A stretch of DNA of 64,000 nucleotides from Zoroaster sp. YZ-2022 (lineage: Eukaryota > Echinodermata > Asteroidea > Forcipulatida > Zoroasteridae). Positions 1 through 11,963 of this stretch are shown piece by piece. The DNA is taken from assembly GCA_029582265.1 (NCBI GenBank), contig CM055822.1, positions 40,135,067 through 40,199,066 on the forward strand. The letters run 5' to 3'. The notes under the pieces are model-generated. The model did not search any database. It had not been told where the DNA came from and saw only the letters and a program-made list of their open reading frames with translations. A program made the translations under genes and the position numbers. Position 1 is the first letter of the stretch. Each line of letters begins with the position of its first letter.

Positions 1-1096
1 TCTGTGATTTATATTTAATATAATCATTTTAGGCAAATACATACATGTAGCTATAAACAATTAAGTTAAACTAGAGAGCTGCAGCTTTTAGGTGGTCCAA
101 AGGTACACATAATGTAACAATGAGACAAAAAACCTGTTTTCATTTAGTTATTTTCTTTTTCTTTTGTTTCAATTTGTTAATTATTTTATCGGGGGCCATG
201 TTGAATTAATATGACAGGTGTGTCCATAAGATTTCAGGTACATTTCCAATGCAGGAAGACAATTCAGTTCCTCCATTACATTCAGTATTGGTTACAATTA
301 TAGAAAAAAATATAAAAATAAATGTGAACTCAGAAAGTGGTTTTGTATATAAATCAACATTTTTGTTAAGTGGACATGGATGCTCTTGGCAGCCATATTG
401 ATTAAATAAAGACTTCCACATGAATTTAAATGGCAATTATCAAAATCATTAGATACTCTTTTCACCATAATGTGTTTCAAAAGTTTAAAAAAATATAAAA
501 AAATTGCAATGTTTTTAGTTAAATTCCTGCCATCTTGGATTTTTGGCGGCCATCTTGGATTTTTGGCAGCCATTTTGGATTTTCTCAGTCATGAACCTAT
601 ATTTTCAGGAGAACATTGTATTTTCTGAAAGAGGAGGTCAATAGCTACATTTTGATGTATAATTCATGCCTTCACCCCTTAGGCTGCAGCAAAGTGGTAT
701 TTCTAGAGCACTTTTTTGGCTTCGGCCCATGGCCTACTCCCCTGAAATGTTCAAATAAATGCACCACAAAAACTAGATCTTATTTTTCAGAAAAATAATT
801 ATGTGAAATGTATATTCTGTATGTTCACTCCCCTCGCTAGTGATTGTATAATTTCAAGCCCATCAATTACATACGTATACATGTATATTTACACACCTAC
901 TTCATATTTTAAATACACTGTAAGTTATAGAAGTGCATAAATTGTGAAAAAGTTACTGGAATTATAAAATTCTATTCTTGCGGTTCTTGTTTATCTGGCA
1001 CTATGTATCCAAAATCATCAAAAACTGTGAATTACCATACTTAGGTTTTGCTTCGGTGCCCGAAGATTATCATGTTGATGTATCAACTCAATACAA
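1..1096. other. intergenic, no gene seen
   Basis: AT-rich sequence. Short open frames here have no recognisable domain and are probably chance. The only structure is a small tandem repeat near 529-585. Confidence 0.6.
529..585. repeat. short tandem repeat, ~20-bp unit x3
   Basis: Three near-identical units containing GCCATCTTGGATTTTTGG follow one another. The third has a T for C change (CCATTTTGG). Confidence 0.85.
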
Positions 1097-1425
1097 GCAT
1101 AGGCCCTATTATGAAGTTGTAGATGCAGACAAATTGTAACACAGCTTTGAGAAGAACCTTGGGAAAATAAATAAGTATTCTGGATGCATTTTCATCATTT
1201 TCTTGTTAACGGCACACATTATGAAGAAAGCATAGGCCCTACTTGTAGTTGTAGAAGCAGATATATTATAACACAAATTTGATATGAACCTTACAGAATA
1301 AATAAGAATTCTGAAGACATTTAATTTTGTTCTTGTTTACGGCACACGTATGAAGTAAGCATATGCCCTACATGTAGTTGTAAAAAGAGTTGTAAAAACA
1401 CACTTTTGATATGAACCTGCTTGCA
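1097..1425. repeat. tandem repeat, ~130-bp unit x3 (diverged)
   Basis: Three copies begin at 1097, 1230 and 1359 with GCATAGGCCCT-like sequence. Each continues through TGTAGTTGTA, an A-rich stretch, a TGAACCT-like block and, in the first two, AATAAATAAG. CTTGTTTACGGCACAC-like sequence sits between copies. Periods are 133 and 129 bp; the last copy is partial. Confidence 0.8.
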
Positions 1426-1991
1426 GAAAAAGATTTTGGAGAAAATATTTTTGATTTAATAGTTGTTCTTTCATCATCGCCAGGTCTGGTAACATTAAAA
1501 ATTAATATTGAACTTGACTGCACATACAGTTTATTCATGCACCCAGACATGAACGTGTTCAATATCCCTGAACATGCACACTGTACATGTGCAGTTGTTT
1601 GCGAATACATTTCTCGTATTAATGTATTGGCGCAAAGACTATGTCTTTGAGTATTTTAAGTGGGCGAGGAATTTTGTGAATTCTGGATTACTCTATATTT
1701 GAGGGCAGGGCCACGGTAAATACAATCATTTCATGATCGGCTGGGATCATTACAAAAGTGTTGGATTCATTAGGGCTTATTATGACTGGATACGAAAATT
1801 TTTCCTTTTGAATAAGGTTGAGTTGATGTCAATAAAACAAGTTAGGGCGTGCGTTCACTATGATCCACAGTAATAAACCTTCCATAATTCTTCTTCTAGG
1901 GAATAGTTGAAGGTATTGCGTCCTCAGAACAGAACAAACGCTGTACGTATCGAAATATATGCGCGATACAAGTTTACTAGTGCAACAAACA
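1426..1991. other. no feature recognised
   Basis: Open frames on both strands at about 1370-1650 overlap each other and have no recognisable domain. I see no splice-supported gene. Confidence 0.4.
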
Positions 1992-2764
1992 TTATGATAA
2001 ATACATGGGTTCCATTTCGCCTAGTCTTTTATAAGAGAATAGTTAAATTCTCCTTAGGCCAAAAAAGACCGTGGTTTCTGGTCTCTGCGCGCGTCGCTTC
2101 AGACCCGCGCGTCGCCATTTTTAATTTTCTTATTTTTTTGCTATGACACAATGTCCAACTGCAGCTAAAATTGCTGGATCGATTGGAATTCTGCCTTTGC
2201 TTTAAACGACTTTTTCACATAAGGGTATGAACGTTTGCCCGATTTGTGAGGCCTCTCTTAGCCACCAAACTTTGTATGTGGGAAATTTATTCCCCGCGTA
2301 TACAATGTATCACGTACTTCTCTGTTGACAAAAAAATAAATAAATAAAATAAATAATAAAGAATGGCCGAAAAAAGCGCGTAACCGCATCGATTTTGAAG
2401 CCGACCGATAACTAGAAACTGGAGACTTTTTAGGCCTTAATTAAGAGGCAGTGGATTGTGTTCATTGTGAGTATGTAGGTACGTATTGAACCACCAACAA
2501 GCTCATCATAACATGATAATGGTGACGTGTTTGACTGGTCTTTCTCAGGCTCCTGAATTCATACTTATACTCTTTTAGACGTTATATTTGTTGGTGTTAT
2601 CCAATTGGCGATCTTCAGTGGTTGCCGTAAAAGGGATAGGGAATTTACATGTATTTCCGTGCTTTCGTGAATGAAAGTAATATCACATTTTGCTGAGTAT
2701 TCTGAAAACCAAGGCTTTTGTATAGACGCCTGATATAAAATAAAATAAACTAAAATATACACGT
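1992..2764. repeat. dispersed repeat family R1, copy 1
   Basis: Shares ordered blocks with 13317-13840: GATAAAT.CAT.GGTTCC with TTTCGCCTAGTC, then GCAGT.GATTGTGTTC, ATTGGCGAT.TTCAGTG, and finally CAAGGCTTTTGTATAGACGCC. The middle (about 2057-2290) is instead related to pieces near 17520-17650 and 21040-21120 (TTTCTGGTCTC, CGTTTGCCCGAT, TCTCTTAGCCACCA). It is therefore a diverged, mosaic repeat, probably an old transposon; termini are not defined. Confidence 0.65.
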
Positions 2765-3045
2765 GTGTTCCGGACCATAATGTCCGCAAGTACCATTATG
2801 TCCGCGAACCGATTTGGGCCCATTATGTCAGGCCCATTATGTCCGTGGGCCCATTATGTCTGTCCCAATACGTCCGCGAGCCCATTATGTCCGTCCCAAT
2901 ACGTCCGCGAGCATTATGTCCGGCCCATTACGTCCGCAGGGCCATTATGTCCGCGGGCCCATTATGTCTGGCCCATTATGTCCGCTGACGCATATGTAGC
3001 GTAATACATATGTAGCGTAATACATATGTAGCGTAGTACAGTTGT
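2765..3045. repeat. minisatellite of CATTATGTCCG-type units
   Basis: About 15 irregular units of CCATTATGTCCG alternate with CGCGGGCC or CCAATACGTCCG. They are followed from about 2993 by three copies of CATATGTAGCGTAATA. The open frames across it are low-complexity products of the repeat, not genes. Confidence 0.85.
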
Positions 3046-3046
3046 G

Positions 3047-3117
3047 CATTGCGACCTCGTATATGTTCGAACTCAATCAACAGCCTTAGATCTTCTGTAA
3101 TCGAAAGTTTATGTGTA
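3047..3117 (+). repeat. inverted repeat arm A (partner 4919-4995)
   Basis: Carries GTGCATTGCGACCTC, ATGTTCGAACTCAATCAACA, and TTCTGTAATCGA.AGTTTATG. The reverse complement of all three blocks lies in order at 4919-4995, with a few differences. The arms bracket about 1.8 kb that includes the GA tract. They may be the ends of an old foldback element or two opposed copies of one repeat. Confidence 0.7.
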
Positions 3118-4270
3118 ATATATCTTTATATTCCTATTGAAAATCCGATGGAAATTTCTCATGCAAGAATTGTTGGTTTGTTGGCGGTTTAGTTTAAAGG
3201 ATGGTCAATCACAGGCCTCTAGCTATGACCTCAATAATGACGTATTTGACCTTAACGTATACACAATGCATGCCACGCAGGGAGCACTTGCTGTGCCAAA
3301 AAATAACTAATGAGAATACGTCTTTCTTTGTTAAATTTGGTTTGGATTTTGGCAAGTACAGAAGGGTCAAGCGACGATTGCCACTGTATGTACACGTACA
3401 CATATACATACAGTGTACTTGTACATGTGTGCATATGTATCCATGCATCTATTTTGGGTTACACCCTGGTAGCGAGAGGGAAAACAATGAATGACAAAAA
3501 CTTACATTTCCAAATGTTTGTTAAATCAAATTCATTTAATTATTATTTCAAATTAACTTGTCTCTTATGCTATTTTCCACTTGTTTTCATGGAACATTGA
3601 TAATTTCCGCCTAGTATAAAGGAATACAAATAGAGTTATACTTCGAGATGAGATATTTTACAAACTAGTTGTCATCAGAAAAAAAACGAAGCCAAAAAAA
3701 AAGATGTACGATGGCACCGGGACCAAATTCATTCGGTAAATAAAAAACATGTTTCTCACCATTTTTGTTGGAGAAAAGTTTTATGTGAAAATGTCAATTA
3801 AAATAGAAACATTCCGATGAAAAAAAAAATTCCATTAAAAATAGCGATAGTTTCCATTAAAATAGCGAACAAGGGCTATACATCTTCAAAGTCCAACATA
3901 TTGAAAGCTGCATTTTCTCCGAATTGCCATGACCCCTTATAGCAAAATAACAAACATGGGATATTCATCGTTTTATTCTCCTTTTTTCGACACTGCAGAC
4001 ATAGCCTAAAAATAGTGCAGTCATATCAAATGTTTCTTAAAATCCATCTGCACATATCATTAACACTTTTATACTGTATACAGCTGCATGCAATAGGCAA
4101 AGCATGAATACTGTACATTGGATTAAGTAATTATGACTCATAAATTTTATATTCGTCTTCTTCATGTCGTAATTAGTGTAATGACGGGTGTGCAATGTTT
4201 TGAGAAAAATACATTATGGTACCGTATCGGCGATGTCACGTTATGAGAATGATTAGAAAATTTAGTAATT

Positions 4271-4537
<267 letters not shown>

Positions 4538-4918
4538 TGATCTCTGACAATACGCACGCTACATAGAGAAGCCTTGACCAAGTCCAGTCTGAACGGTTTG
4601 GTTGCATAATTTTACCCCTCTTAGATATTCAAATTGTTGGTGTTAGCGCACATGCAGAAAGTGCACGGATCCACATGCATATAATTATTGTACGGCAGGG
4701 CGACGGGGCTTGATCCTTCTGTACTTGCCAACATTCAAGGCGGAGCTCATTGTCATAACAATACCAAATTTATATGCACGCATATAGGCCTATGTTTATG
4801 TCGAATACGTCATTATTAAGTTCAAAGCTATAGGCCTAGGACTGACCATCATTTAAAAAAATCACCGACAAATTAAGACCTCTTGCGTGGGAAATCTTGC
4901 GTGGGAAAAAGAAGATAC

Positions 4919-4995
4919 ACATAAACTCTCGATTACAGAAGAATCAAGGCTGTTGATTGAGTTCGAACATATAATTATGAGGTCGCAATGCACAA
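4919..4995 (-). repeat. inverted repeat arm B (partner 3047-3117)
   Basis: Reverse complement of arm A with small indels; contains CATAAACTCTCGATTACAGA and GAGTTCGAACAT. No terminal site duplication was identified. Confidence 0.7.
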
Positions 4996-5224
4996 TCGAC
5001 ACGACACAGTTATTTATCTCGCTGTACATTGCAGGTGTGTCGACCTTTGTGTGGTGCCGATCCCAACTGGGGACAGCGCCCCCTTCATTGTATGCTGAAT
5101 TTCGCTGGCCAGAAATTGCTACAACAGCCTTGGTTAAGGCTTACGCTAACCTTTAGTTAAGACCCACGCAGCACCCGGATCACATGCGATTTGACTTCTT
5201 CTTCTTATCGTGCCCACACACATG

Positions 5225-5923
5225 CTATATGTTGTGTTTCCGCCATAGCTGAACACAATCCTTACCACTATCGTTGAATTCTGCAAGATCCCTAGCGTCG
5301 CATTCCTGCTCCAGTAGGGGACATCTCAGCAGGTGTACCATGGTTTGTGGTTCAGTACCACACTCACAGGTCACATCCTCTGTGTCCAGATATCCCCACT
5401 TCTTGAGAGTCACTTTACAGCGACCAGTACCGGATCTTAACCTGTTGAGGCATTTCCATTCAGCCCAACTTGAGTCAGCACCAGGTGGGAGTTCTTCTTT
5501 GGCACTTATGGACATGGTTGTTGTTGTTGGAAGATTGGCAAGCCTCTCTTCCCATAAGGCAACTCTGGTACTTTCAGCTCCGCTGGGTTCAACTTCATTG
5601 AGGAAGCTTTTCCTGGATTTGAGCCATCTCTTTGCTGGTTCATGGTCGAATAGGGGATGTCGCTCATCTGTGGTCTGGCCCTGGCGTTCTCTAGTGCTTG
5701 CTGCACTGCGTCGAATCTCTGGTGGTGCTATACCTGATAGAATGTATAGGCTGTCTATTGGTGTTGGTATGAGGCATCCAGTGACTAGACGACATGTAGC
5801 GTTGATGGCTGGGTCAATCTTCTTAGCATGGGCTGATCTTTTCCAAACATGGCATGCATACTCAGCAGTTGAGTAGCAGAGGGCTAAGGCGGTTGACCGT
5901 AGAGTATCTGGGCTGGCACCCAA
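5225..5923 (-). pseudogene. LINE C-terminal region with Cys-His zinc-knuckle-like motif
   Basis: About 230 residues that follow the reverse transcriptase in this LINE. The start resembles the usual post-RT thumb region (LALCYSTAEYACHVW). The end has a CECG...H..RCP..E..C arrangement, a zinc-binding motif placed as in Jockey-type ORF2 tails, where it is thought to help nucleic-acid binding. It overlaps the RT frame by about 40 bases in a different frame. Since the two are one protein in relatives, a frameshift lies near 5890-5923. It has no independent host function. Confidence 0.8.
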
Positions 5924-6852
5924 CTTGTTCCAGTAAGTTTGCTGACAATGTTGTTTCTTGCACAGACTTTAGCTTTTGACTTCTCAACATGGGTCTTGAA
6001 GGAAAGGCATCGATCTAAGGTGATGCCTAGATATACTGGGTGATCGCAGTTTTCAAGTTGAGTACCTGACCAGGTGACGTTCAGTTGGCGTCTGACTTCT
6101 CGGTTGCGCAGATGGAAAGCACACACCTGTGTCTTTGATGGATTTGCACGAAGGTGGTTCTCTTCATAGTAGGGGGTTAATTCGTTGAGAGCATTTGAGA
6201 GTCGTTCTTCAACAACACTGAAGTCACTGTCTTGAGCAGCTACACCAAGGTCATCTGCATAGATAAAGCGCCTGGTACCTTCACTTCTCGGTTGGTCGTT
6301 TGTGTAGATGTTGAAGAGAAGTGGTGCAAGCACACTTCCCTGTGGTAGACCATTCTTGAGTCTCCGCCATCTGCTCTTCTTACCGCCCAACTCAACAAAG
6401 AAAAGCCTGTTCTCGAGCATGCTTTCAATCAGTTCCGTTAGACGGATGTCCTTGGTAAACTCCAGAAACTTGCGGAGAAGGCATCTGTGGTTAACTGTAT
6501 CGTAAGCAGCTGAGAGGTCAACAAACACTACACCGGTAACCATCCCTTCCTCGAAACCATCTTCGATGTGCTGAGTGAGGTTGAGTACTTGGCTCGTCGT
6601 AGACTTGCCGGGGCGGAAACCAGCTTGCTCTTGGATGAGGAATTCGTCAACAACTGGTCCAATTCTGCCGAGTATGAGTCGTTCGAACAGCTTATGCGTA
6701 TGACTCAGAAGTGAGATAGGCCTGTAACTCTTGGGAATCGATGGATCTTTTGCCGGTTTCAGGAGTGCCATTACATGTGCTTTCTTCCAGATCTTAGGAA
6801 GCCTGTGTGTAGTTAAGCAGTGATTATACAACTGGAGCAGCCATTTTTTCAC
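5884..6852 (-). pseudogene. LINE reverse transcriptase domain
   Basis: About 320 residues with the ordered RT motifs: SYRPISLLSHTHKLFERLI (RT 1-2), QAGFRPGKST, VFVDLSAAYDTVNH (motif A, catalytic Asp), NGLPQGSVLAPLLFNIYTND (motif B) and RFIYADDLGV (motif C, YADD). VYLGITLD follows in the thumb region. In the family this enzyme copies LINE RNA at a nicked target. The open frame begins without an ATG. The link to the endonuclease (6853-7105) is broken by frameshifts, although coding-like sequence is still visible there. This is a dead element's ORF2, not a host gene. Confidence 0.9.
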
Positions 6853-7105
6853 AGCAGGTCCTGCTCTGATGAGATGTTATCTAGGCCGATTGCTTTTCCT
6901 GGCTTCAGTGAAGAGATGCCCTTTTCTAGCTCTTCCATATAGTCATGGGTCTAGTGTGACCAGGGTCTTTGCTGTACTTTTTGCGGTCTAGTTTGGTCTT
7001 ATATTTCATATTTCCCCTTTTGCTGTTCAATAGCAGTTGGTTAGCAACTTGGTTTGCAGTGACTTTGGGCTGTTGAGGTGGTGCTTTGGGATCGCCACGA
7101 AGCTT

Positions 7106-7912
7106 TCATATGATTGACCATGCTTTCTTACTGTTCTTTGACATATCAGTTGACTCTATCAGGGCGTGCCAGGTCTTGCGACGCTCCTGAGATATTCTTT
7201 GCATCACTTTATCGCCTACTTCAGTTGTTTCATCAGAGAAAGGGTCTTCTTCAAACATGGTGACATACTCTTCATAGAGTTCTGAGCTTTCCTTTGAAAG
7301 CCCGGGTATGTACTCCACTCTACAGCTCCGTGGAATGTGTCTTCTTGCAGTTTTCTTAACAAGTTCAGCAAAACGGCCGTAGTTGCATGATATTGGTGCA
7401 ATTTGTTTCACTTTCTGTTCTAGCTCGTCGGTGAACCCTTTCCAGTCAGCTTTCTTATAGTTGAAGCGCCTCTTGAAAGGCACACTAGTTGGTTTTACAG
7501 CTGCATTGACTTGGATGCCACTTGGCCGGTGTTCACTTAATGGGATTGGGTTCAACACGATCTTCTGACACAGTCCTGCAATGTTACTGGTGACGATGGC
7601 TAAATCTGGGTCATAACCACGTCTCCATCGGGCACTATGAAATGATGATGGTAGCTTGGGGTCATGAATGAGACTGAGTTGGTTGGTGTCCATCCATTCC
7701 TCTACTGCTTCTCCATCTTTGTTGGAGTGCGGGAACTTGTAGTCAACTGCTCGTGGCTTGTAGACAGATGTTACTACTACACTGCTCAATTCAACTGTTA
7801 GTACTTCGATGTTGTCATCTTCTGAGACGGATGTAGCTTCTATAACAGAACTTGCTTTGACAAATATTGCACTGCCATACTCCCAATGAGCGCCTAACAA
7901 GCAGCCACTCAA
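7106..7912 (-). pseudogene. LINE endonuclease remnant plus linker
   Basis: About 268 residues. It contains VTSVYKPR, then WMDTNQLSLIHDP, GYDPDLAIVTSNI and LSEHRPSGIQV (the conserved S-[DE]-H region of APE-like nucleases). A basic linker leading to the RT follows. The N-terminal catalytic part is absent. The usual GDFN-type motif between the VYKPR and WMDTN parts is also missing, and the junction at VDYKFPHSNKDG looks like an internal deletion. Nuclease activity is therefore not expected. Confidence 0.8.
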
Positions 7913-7915
7913 AAC

Positions 7916-8300
7916 AGCTCTCCAGTGTTTGTGCTAAGTAAGTGTTTTGTAGCTACAAGTTTGTCTTCATTTTTATACTAGTGGATTTCTTATTACACCT
8001 GGAATCTACTGGACGTTTTATGTGAGTATTGGTACATTTGTTTTCTTATAATAAGTGAAAAAACTTTTATATTTTGTCTGTCTTTGCTGTAAGAATTTAC
8101 TGTTTAGTGTATACTCATCTTGGATCTCCATTTTATTTGTGGAGTCAACTCTGACTCAGATTATAACCTGTAGCTTGACCACAAGCCTTTGTTTGGATAA
8201 ACAACTTTGTGATTAGACAATGGAGGTCTACATCCTGTTTATTCTACTATGTCTCAATGACTCATCTTTAGAATAATATGCAGCCTACATCAAGCAACCT
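7916..8300. other. spacer between two LINEs
   Basis: AT-rich sequence with no ORF or repeat recognised. It may include the untranslated 5' end of the following LINE. Confidence 0.4.
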
Positions 8301-8305
8301 GCATC

Positions 8306-10030
8306 TTGTATGCTAAAAAAAAAAAAATCCGCCATCTTAAATTCTTGAGTTGTCCTATTTCATATTATGATAATTCATCTGCCACCTTTCACCTGGAGCT
8401 CTTAATTTCTGGTGACATAAACCCAAACCCTGGACCTGAAACACTGATTAACACACCCACAAACGCCACTCATCAGCTCCATAACATTTCCTACAGCCGT
8501 AATGAATTACTCAATCTTCGCAATACTCCATGTACTGATGCAGCTCTATCTTATTCAGCATTGAGTCAATTGAACTGTCTTGGAATACTTGCCAATCAAC
8601 TCCAAACATACCGCCGCACACATAGAGGTAAAAAAGCTGGTCGCCGTAGAATGGACAGACTTACACAACGAGCACTCCGGCCTCACCAACCCCCAACAGT
8701 GAACTTAACCACATCAACAAGCGACATTGGCATAACTTCAACTCCAAAAGTTCATGATGAGTCTAAACTTCAGCTCTGTGTCTTGAACACTCAATCAATA
8801 TGCAACAAACCGGATGAATTTGTTGACTTTGTACTTCAAAACAATTTGGATCTTGTTGCTATATCCGATACATGGTTTAAACCTGATGATGACTTGCTAC
8901 CCCGTGAGTGCACCCCTGCTGGCTACTCTCTCCATCATATCCCCAGACCAAAAAAGACCGGTGGAGGAGTTGCACTTCTCTTTAGGTCCAGTTTATCTGC
9001 CAGTATGAAAAATGTTAACATTGACTACCTAACATTTGAATCTCTGCATGCTGAGGTAACGTGCAACTCTAGATCTGTTCGCCTAGTTAATATGTATCGA
9101 CCAGAAAGGGATGTTAATGGTAAACATGTAAAATTCTCCATTTTTCTACAGGAATTTGAGAAATTAATTGTGGATTATCTCTTGCACCCATCTGACATTA
9201 TTTTAACCGGCGATTTTAACAGTCATATGGACATCACTTCAAACAATTATGCAAATCAGTTTAAAGATCTGCTCTCTGCTCATGGACTTATCCAGCATAT
9301 CACAGCACCCACTCATCGATATGGTCACTGTCTTGACCTCATGATAACGCGTGAAAATACTTCACCTCTCATCTCGAATATAACTATCCATCCTGGGTTA
9401 TCTGATCATTATGCAATCATGGTAAATATGAACCTTAGAAAACCTCCCATACCTACCATTTCTGTAACTACTCGCCACTGGAAAAATGTAACTATTAAAG
9501 ATTTATGTCATGATATTGAATCTCAACTCGAAAATGTAAACCTTAAAGATGGTGAGCTGGATTCTTGTGTCAGTCTATTTGAATCTACTGTCCGTAACAT
9601 ATTGGATGATCATGCTCCGCAAAAAAATCGAACTGTTAAACTACAATCTGAATCCCCCTGGTTCAATGATGATATCCGTGCTGCAAGGAACATTCGCCGT
9701 CACCTTGAGCGAAAATGGCGTGACAATGGGAAACTTGGAGTCCATCGGCAAGAATACTGTAACCAACGTGATATTGTGAAGAACATGATTAACCAGGCAA
9801 AAATAACTCACTACTCATCTCTTGTGGAAGAGAGCTCTGGCGATCAGAAAAAACTCTTTAACATTGTTGAAAAGCTGCTTCATAAACCCAAAACTCCAGT
9901 GCTTCCATCTACACACTCCGATCAGGACCTAGCAAATGCTTTTTCAAACTTTTTTGTCACAAAAATTGAGAATATCCGTCGTTCTTTTCCCCCAGTACCT
10001 GCCATTATATCACAAACACCATCACGCTAG
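8306..10030 (+). pseudogene. LINE ORF2 N-terminus: 2A-like motif, APE endonuclease, linker
   Basis: About 574 residues. Near residues 31-44 lies LLISGDINPNPGP, a 2A-like sequence. Residues about 154-380 form an APE-type endonuclease: LCVLNTQSICNK, NLDLVAISDTWF (metal-binding Glu replaced by Asp), LVNMYRP, DIILTGDFNSHMD, HCLDLMITR and GLSDHYAIMV (catalytic His). In the family this nuclease nicks the target to prime reverse transcription. The linker WFNDDIRAARNIRRHLER follows. The frame ends at TAG 10028-10030, just before the RT. Confidence 0.88.
8411..8437 (+). other. 2A-like ribosome-skipping motif (GDINPNPGP)
   Basis: Codons 8411-8437 read GDINPNPGP after LLIS. The 2A consensus is D-[VI]-E-x-N-P-G-P; here N replaces E, and the final NPGP is intact. 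2A-like motifs are known at the N-terminus of some APE-type LINEs, but the E-to-N change makes activity uncertain. Confidence 0.6.
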
Positions 10031-10051
10031 AATCCACAATATAGACTGTCT

Positions 10052-11054
10052 ATGTTTGAGCCTACTAGTGTTACGGAGATCAAGAAACTCATCATGAAAT
10101 CGCCATCAAAATCATGTGAACTTGATCAAGTACCAACTTCGCTAATAAAACAAAATATTGATGTGTTTGCTAAGTATATCACAATTATTGTAAATAGATC
10201 TCTTTCTTGTGGTTGCTTCCCTGATAGCCAGAAGGTTGCTCATGTTAAACCTCTCCTGAAGAAACCCAATTTGGAAGTTTTCAAAAATTACTGACCGGTA
10301 GCAAATTTAAAGTACCTTGGAAAAACAATCGAGCGAGTTGTTTCATCATGGATCTCTGACCATGTTCGTGCTAATAACCTGTCGGACACATTTCAGTCAG
10401 CCTATAAACCATTTCATCGAACGAAAACTGCTCTTCTCCGCGTCAACAATGACATTTTATCCGCCATGGATGATGGAAAAATCACTGCATTAGTTTTGTT
10501 AGACTTAAGCGCCGCTTTTGACACGGTCGATCACAAAATCCTTCTCTCCCGCCTTCAATATCATCTTGGAATACATGACACAGCCCTGGATTGGTGTAGG
10601 TCCTACCTTTTAAATAGGCCTCAGCATGTTTGTATTGGTAACGCTATCTCCGAGCCTGTTATTCTTGACTATTCTGTACCCCCAAGGCTCCGTGCTCGGC
10701 CCACAGTGGTTTACTGTTTATACCTTTCCAGTTCGTGATATAATTTTGAAGTATAATTTAAATTACCATGTCTACGCTGATGACACGCAGCTTTACATTA
10801 CTTTTAAATCTTCTCAAGAACCTGCCGATTCCTGCATTACAACACTGGAGAAATGTATTCAAGAGATTCGAAGTTGGATGAGACAAAACGTCCTGAAATT
10901 GAACGATGAAAAAACAGAATTTGTTCTATTTGGATCACGTCAGCAATTGTCTAAAGTTTATCTTCCATTTATTACAATTGGTGACTCGCAGATAACCCCC
11001 TCATCACAAGCACGTAATTTGGGTGTTATATTTGTAACAATGACTTTACAATGA
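10052..11054 (+). pseudogene. LINE reverse transcriptase in three broken frames
   Basis: 10052-10294 carries the RT start (SCGCFPDSQKVAHVKPLLKK) and stops at TGA 10292-10294 inside the conserved NY.PVANL motif, a typical CpG-to-TpG decay site. 10296-10738 carries ALVLLDLSAAFDTVDHKILL (motif A). 10626-11054, in a third frame, carries YPQGSVLGPQWF (motif B), YHVYADDTQLYI (motif C), LNDEKTEFVLFG and ARNLGVIF. The frame change at about 10680 lies within motif B. All catalytic residues are present, but no single frame spans them. Confidence 0.88.
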
Positions 11055-11645
11055 CTTTAAAACCTCATATCTCCAACATTGTTCGCATATCATCATTTCA
11101 TATCAGAAATATTAGCCGAATAAGGAAATACTTGAATAAAAGTGCTGCTGAACAAATTATACATGCGTTTGTCACATCACGTCTCGATAACGGGAATGCT
11201 CTACTCTACGGTCTTCCGCAGAATCAAATATCTCGTCTTCAGCACATACAAAACACAGCAGCTCGTGTTGTGACTTTGTCTAGAAAAGTCATGCCATATC
11301 ACACCAATCTTGAAAGACCTGCACTGGCTTCCTGTTTCACAGAGAATTGTTTTTAAACTTATGCTAATTGTTCACAAATCTTTTAATAACATTGCTCCAA
11401 TTTATATTTCTGAACTGCTTAAAGTCTACACCCCATCACGCAATTTGCGCTCCAGCAACATGTCACTCCTAAAGGAACCAACTTCAAAACGGAACTGGGG
11501 TGATAGGTCTTTTTCTGTCGCGGCTCCGAGACTCTGGAATCATCTTCCAATAAAACTCAAATCTTGTCATGGTATAACTAGATTTAAGTCAATGCTTAAA
11601 ACTCATCTTATGTCACAATTCTTCAAAGATGATGTATATTTGTAA
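11051..11645 (+). pseudogene. LINE ORF2 C-terminal region
   Basis: Two overlapping frames (11051-11356 and 11310-11645) carry the standard CR1/L2 tail: NISRIRKYLNKSAAEQIIHA, SRLDNGNALLYGLP, LQHIQNTAARVV, then LHWLPVSQRIVFKLMLIVHK, WGDRSFSVAAPRLWNHLP and FKSMLKTHL. The function of this tail in the family is not settled. A frameshift near 11320 separates the halves. 3' UTR follows to about 11780. Confidence 0.88.
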
Positions 11646-11780
11646 TTGCATTGTAGGTACATGTATCTCAGCACAAACATTGTTCCCTATGCTATCATTG
11701 TATATTGTTTGTATTTCATGTTTTTTCTTTGTTTCCGCGCCTTGAGCGCCCAGCAGGGTGGATATGTTTAATTTAACAGT

Positions 11781-11949
11781 AAAAAATGTGCAACAGAATT
11801 TATGACGAGACCCGCCATCAATTTATTTCAGTACATATTTACTGTATAGAAGCATGCTTATTAAGATTATTTTGAAAAATTAGTTATTTCCAAGCATTTG
11901 TTTTTACATCCTCAAGTCAATAGCAATGTTACGATGAAAAATACACGCG
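11781..11949. other. short spacer
   Basis: AT-rich sequence; no feature recognised between the LINE and the Penelope-like element. Confidence 0.4.
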
Positions 11950-11963
11950 CGATACATCTTTAA

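Larger units (their letters stand above)
5185..7915 (-). mobile_element. Jockey-superfamily LINE, 5'-truncated and broken
   Basis: On the minus strand the order is endonuclease remnant (7912-7106), reverse transcriptase (6852-5884) and a C-terminal Cys-rich region (5923-5225), then a short GAA-type tail (the plus strand reads CTTCTTCTTCTT at about 5196). This is the order of an APE-type non-LTR retrotransposon. The endonuclease N-terminus is missing and the frames do not join, so the copy is dead. The 5' end falls near 7915, without a clear site duplication. Confidence 0.85.
8301..11780 (+). mobile_element. CR1/L2-like LINE, nearly full ORF2, broken
   Basis: Plus-strand order: 2A-like motif, APE endonuclease, linker, reverse transcriptase, C-terminal region and a 3' UTR with CCTTGAGCGCCCAGCAGGGT near 11741-11760. 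All domains of a CR1/L2-type ORF2 are recognisable. They are split by stops at 10028 and 10292 and by frameshifts near 10690 and 11050. The open frame starts without an in-frame ATG before the 2A-like motif, so the 5' end is lost or mutated. Confidence 0.88.

Noticed and set aside
2765..3004. Repetitive open frames over CATTATGTCCG units
   Set aside because: Minisatellite translated in several frames at once; no gene-like features.
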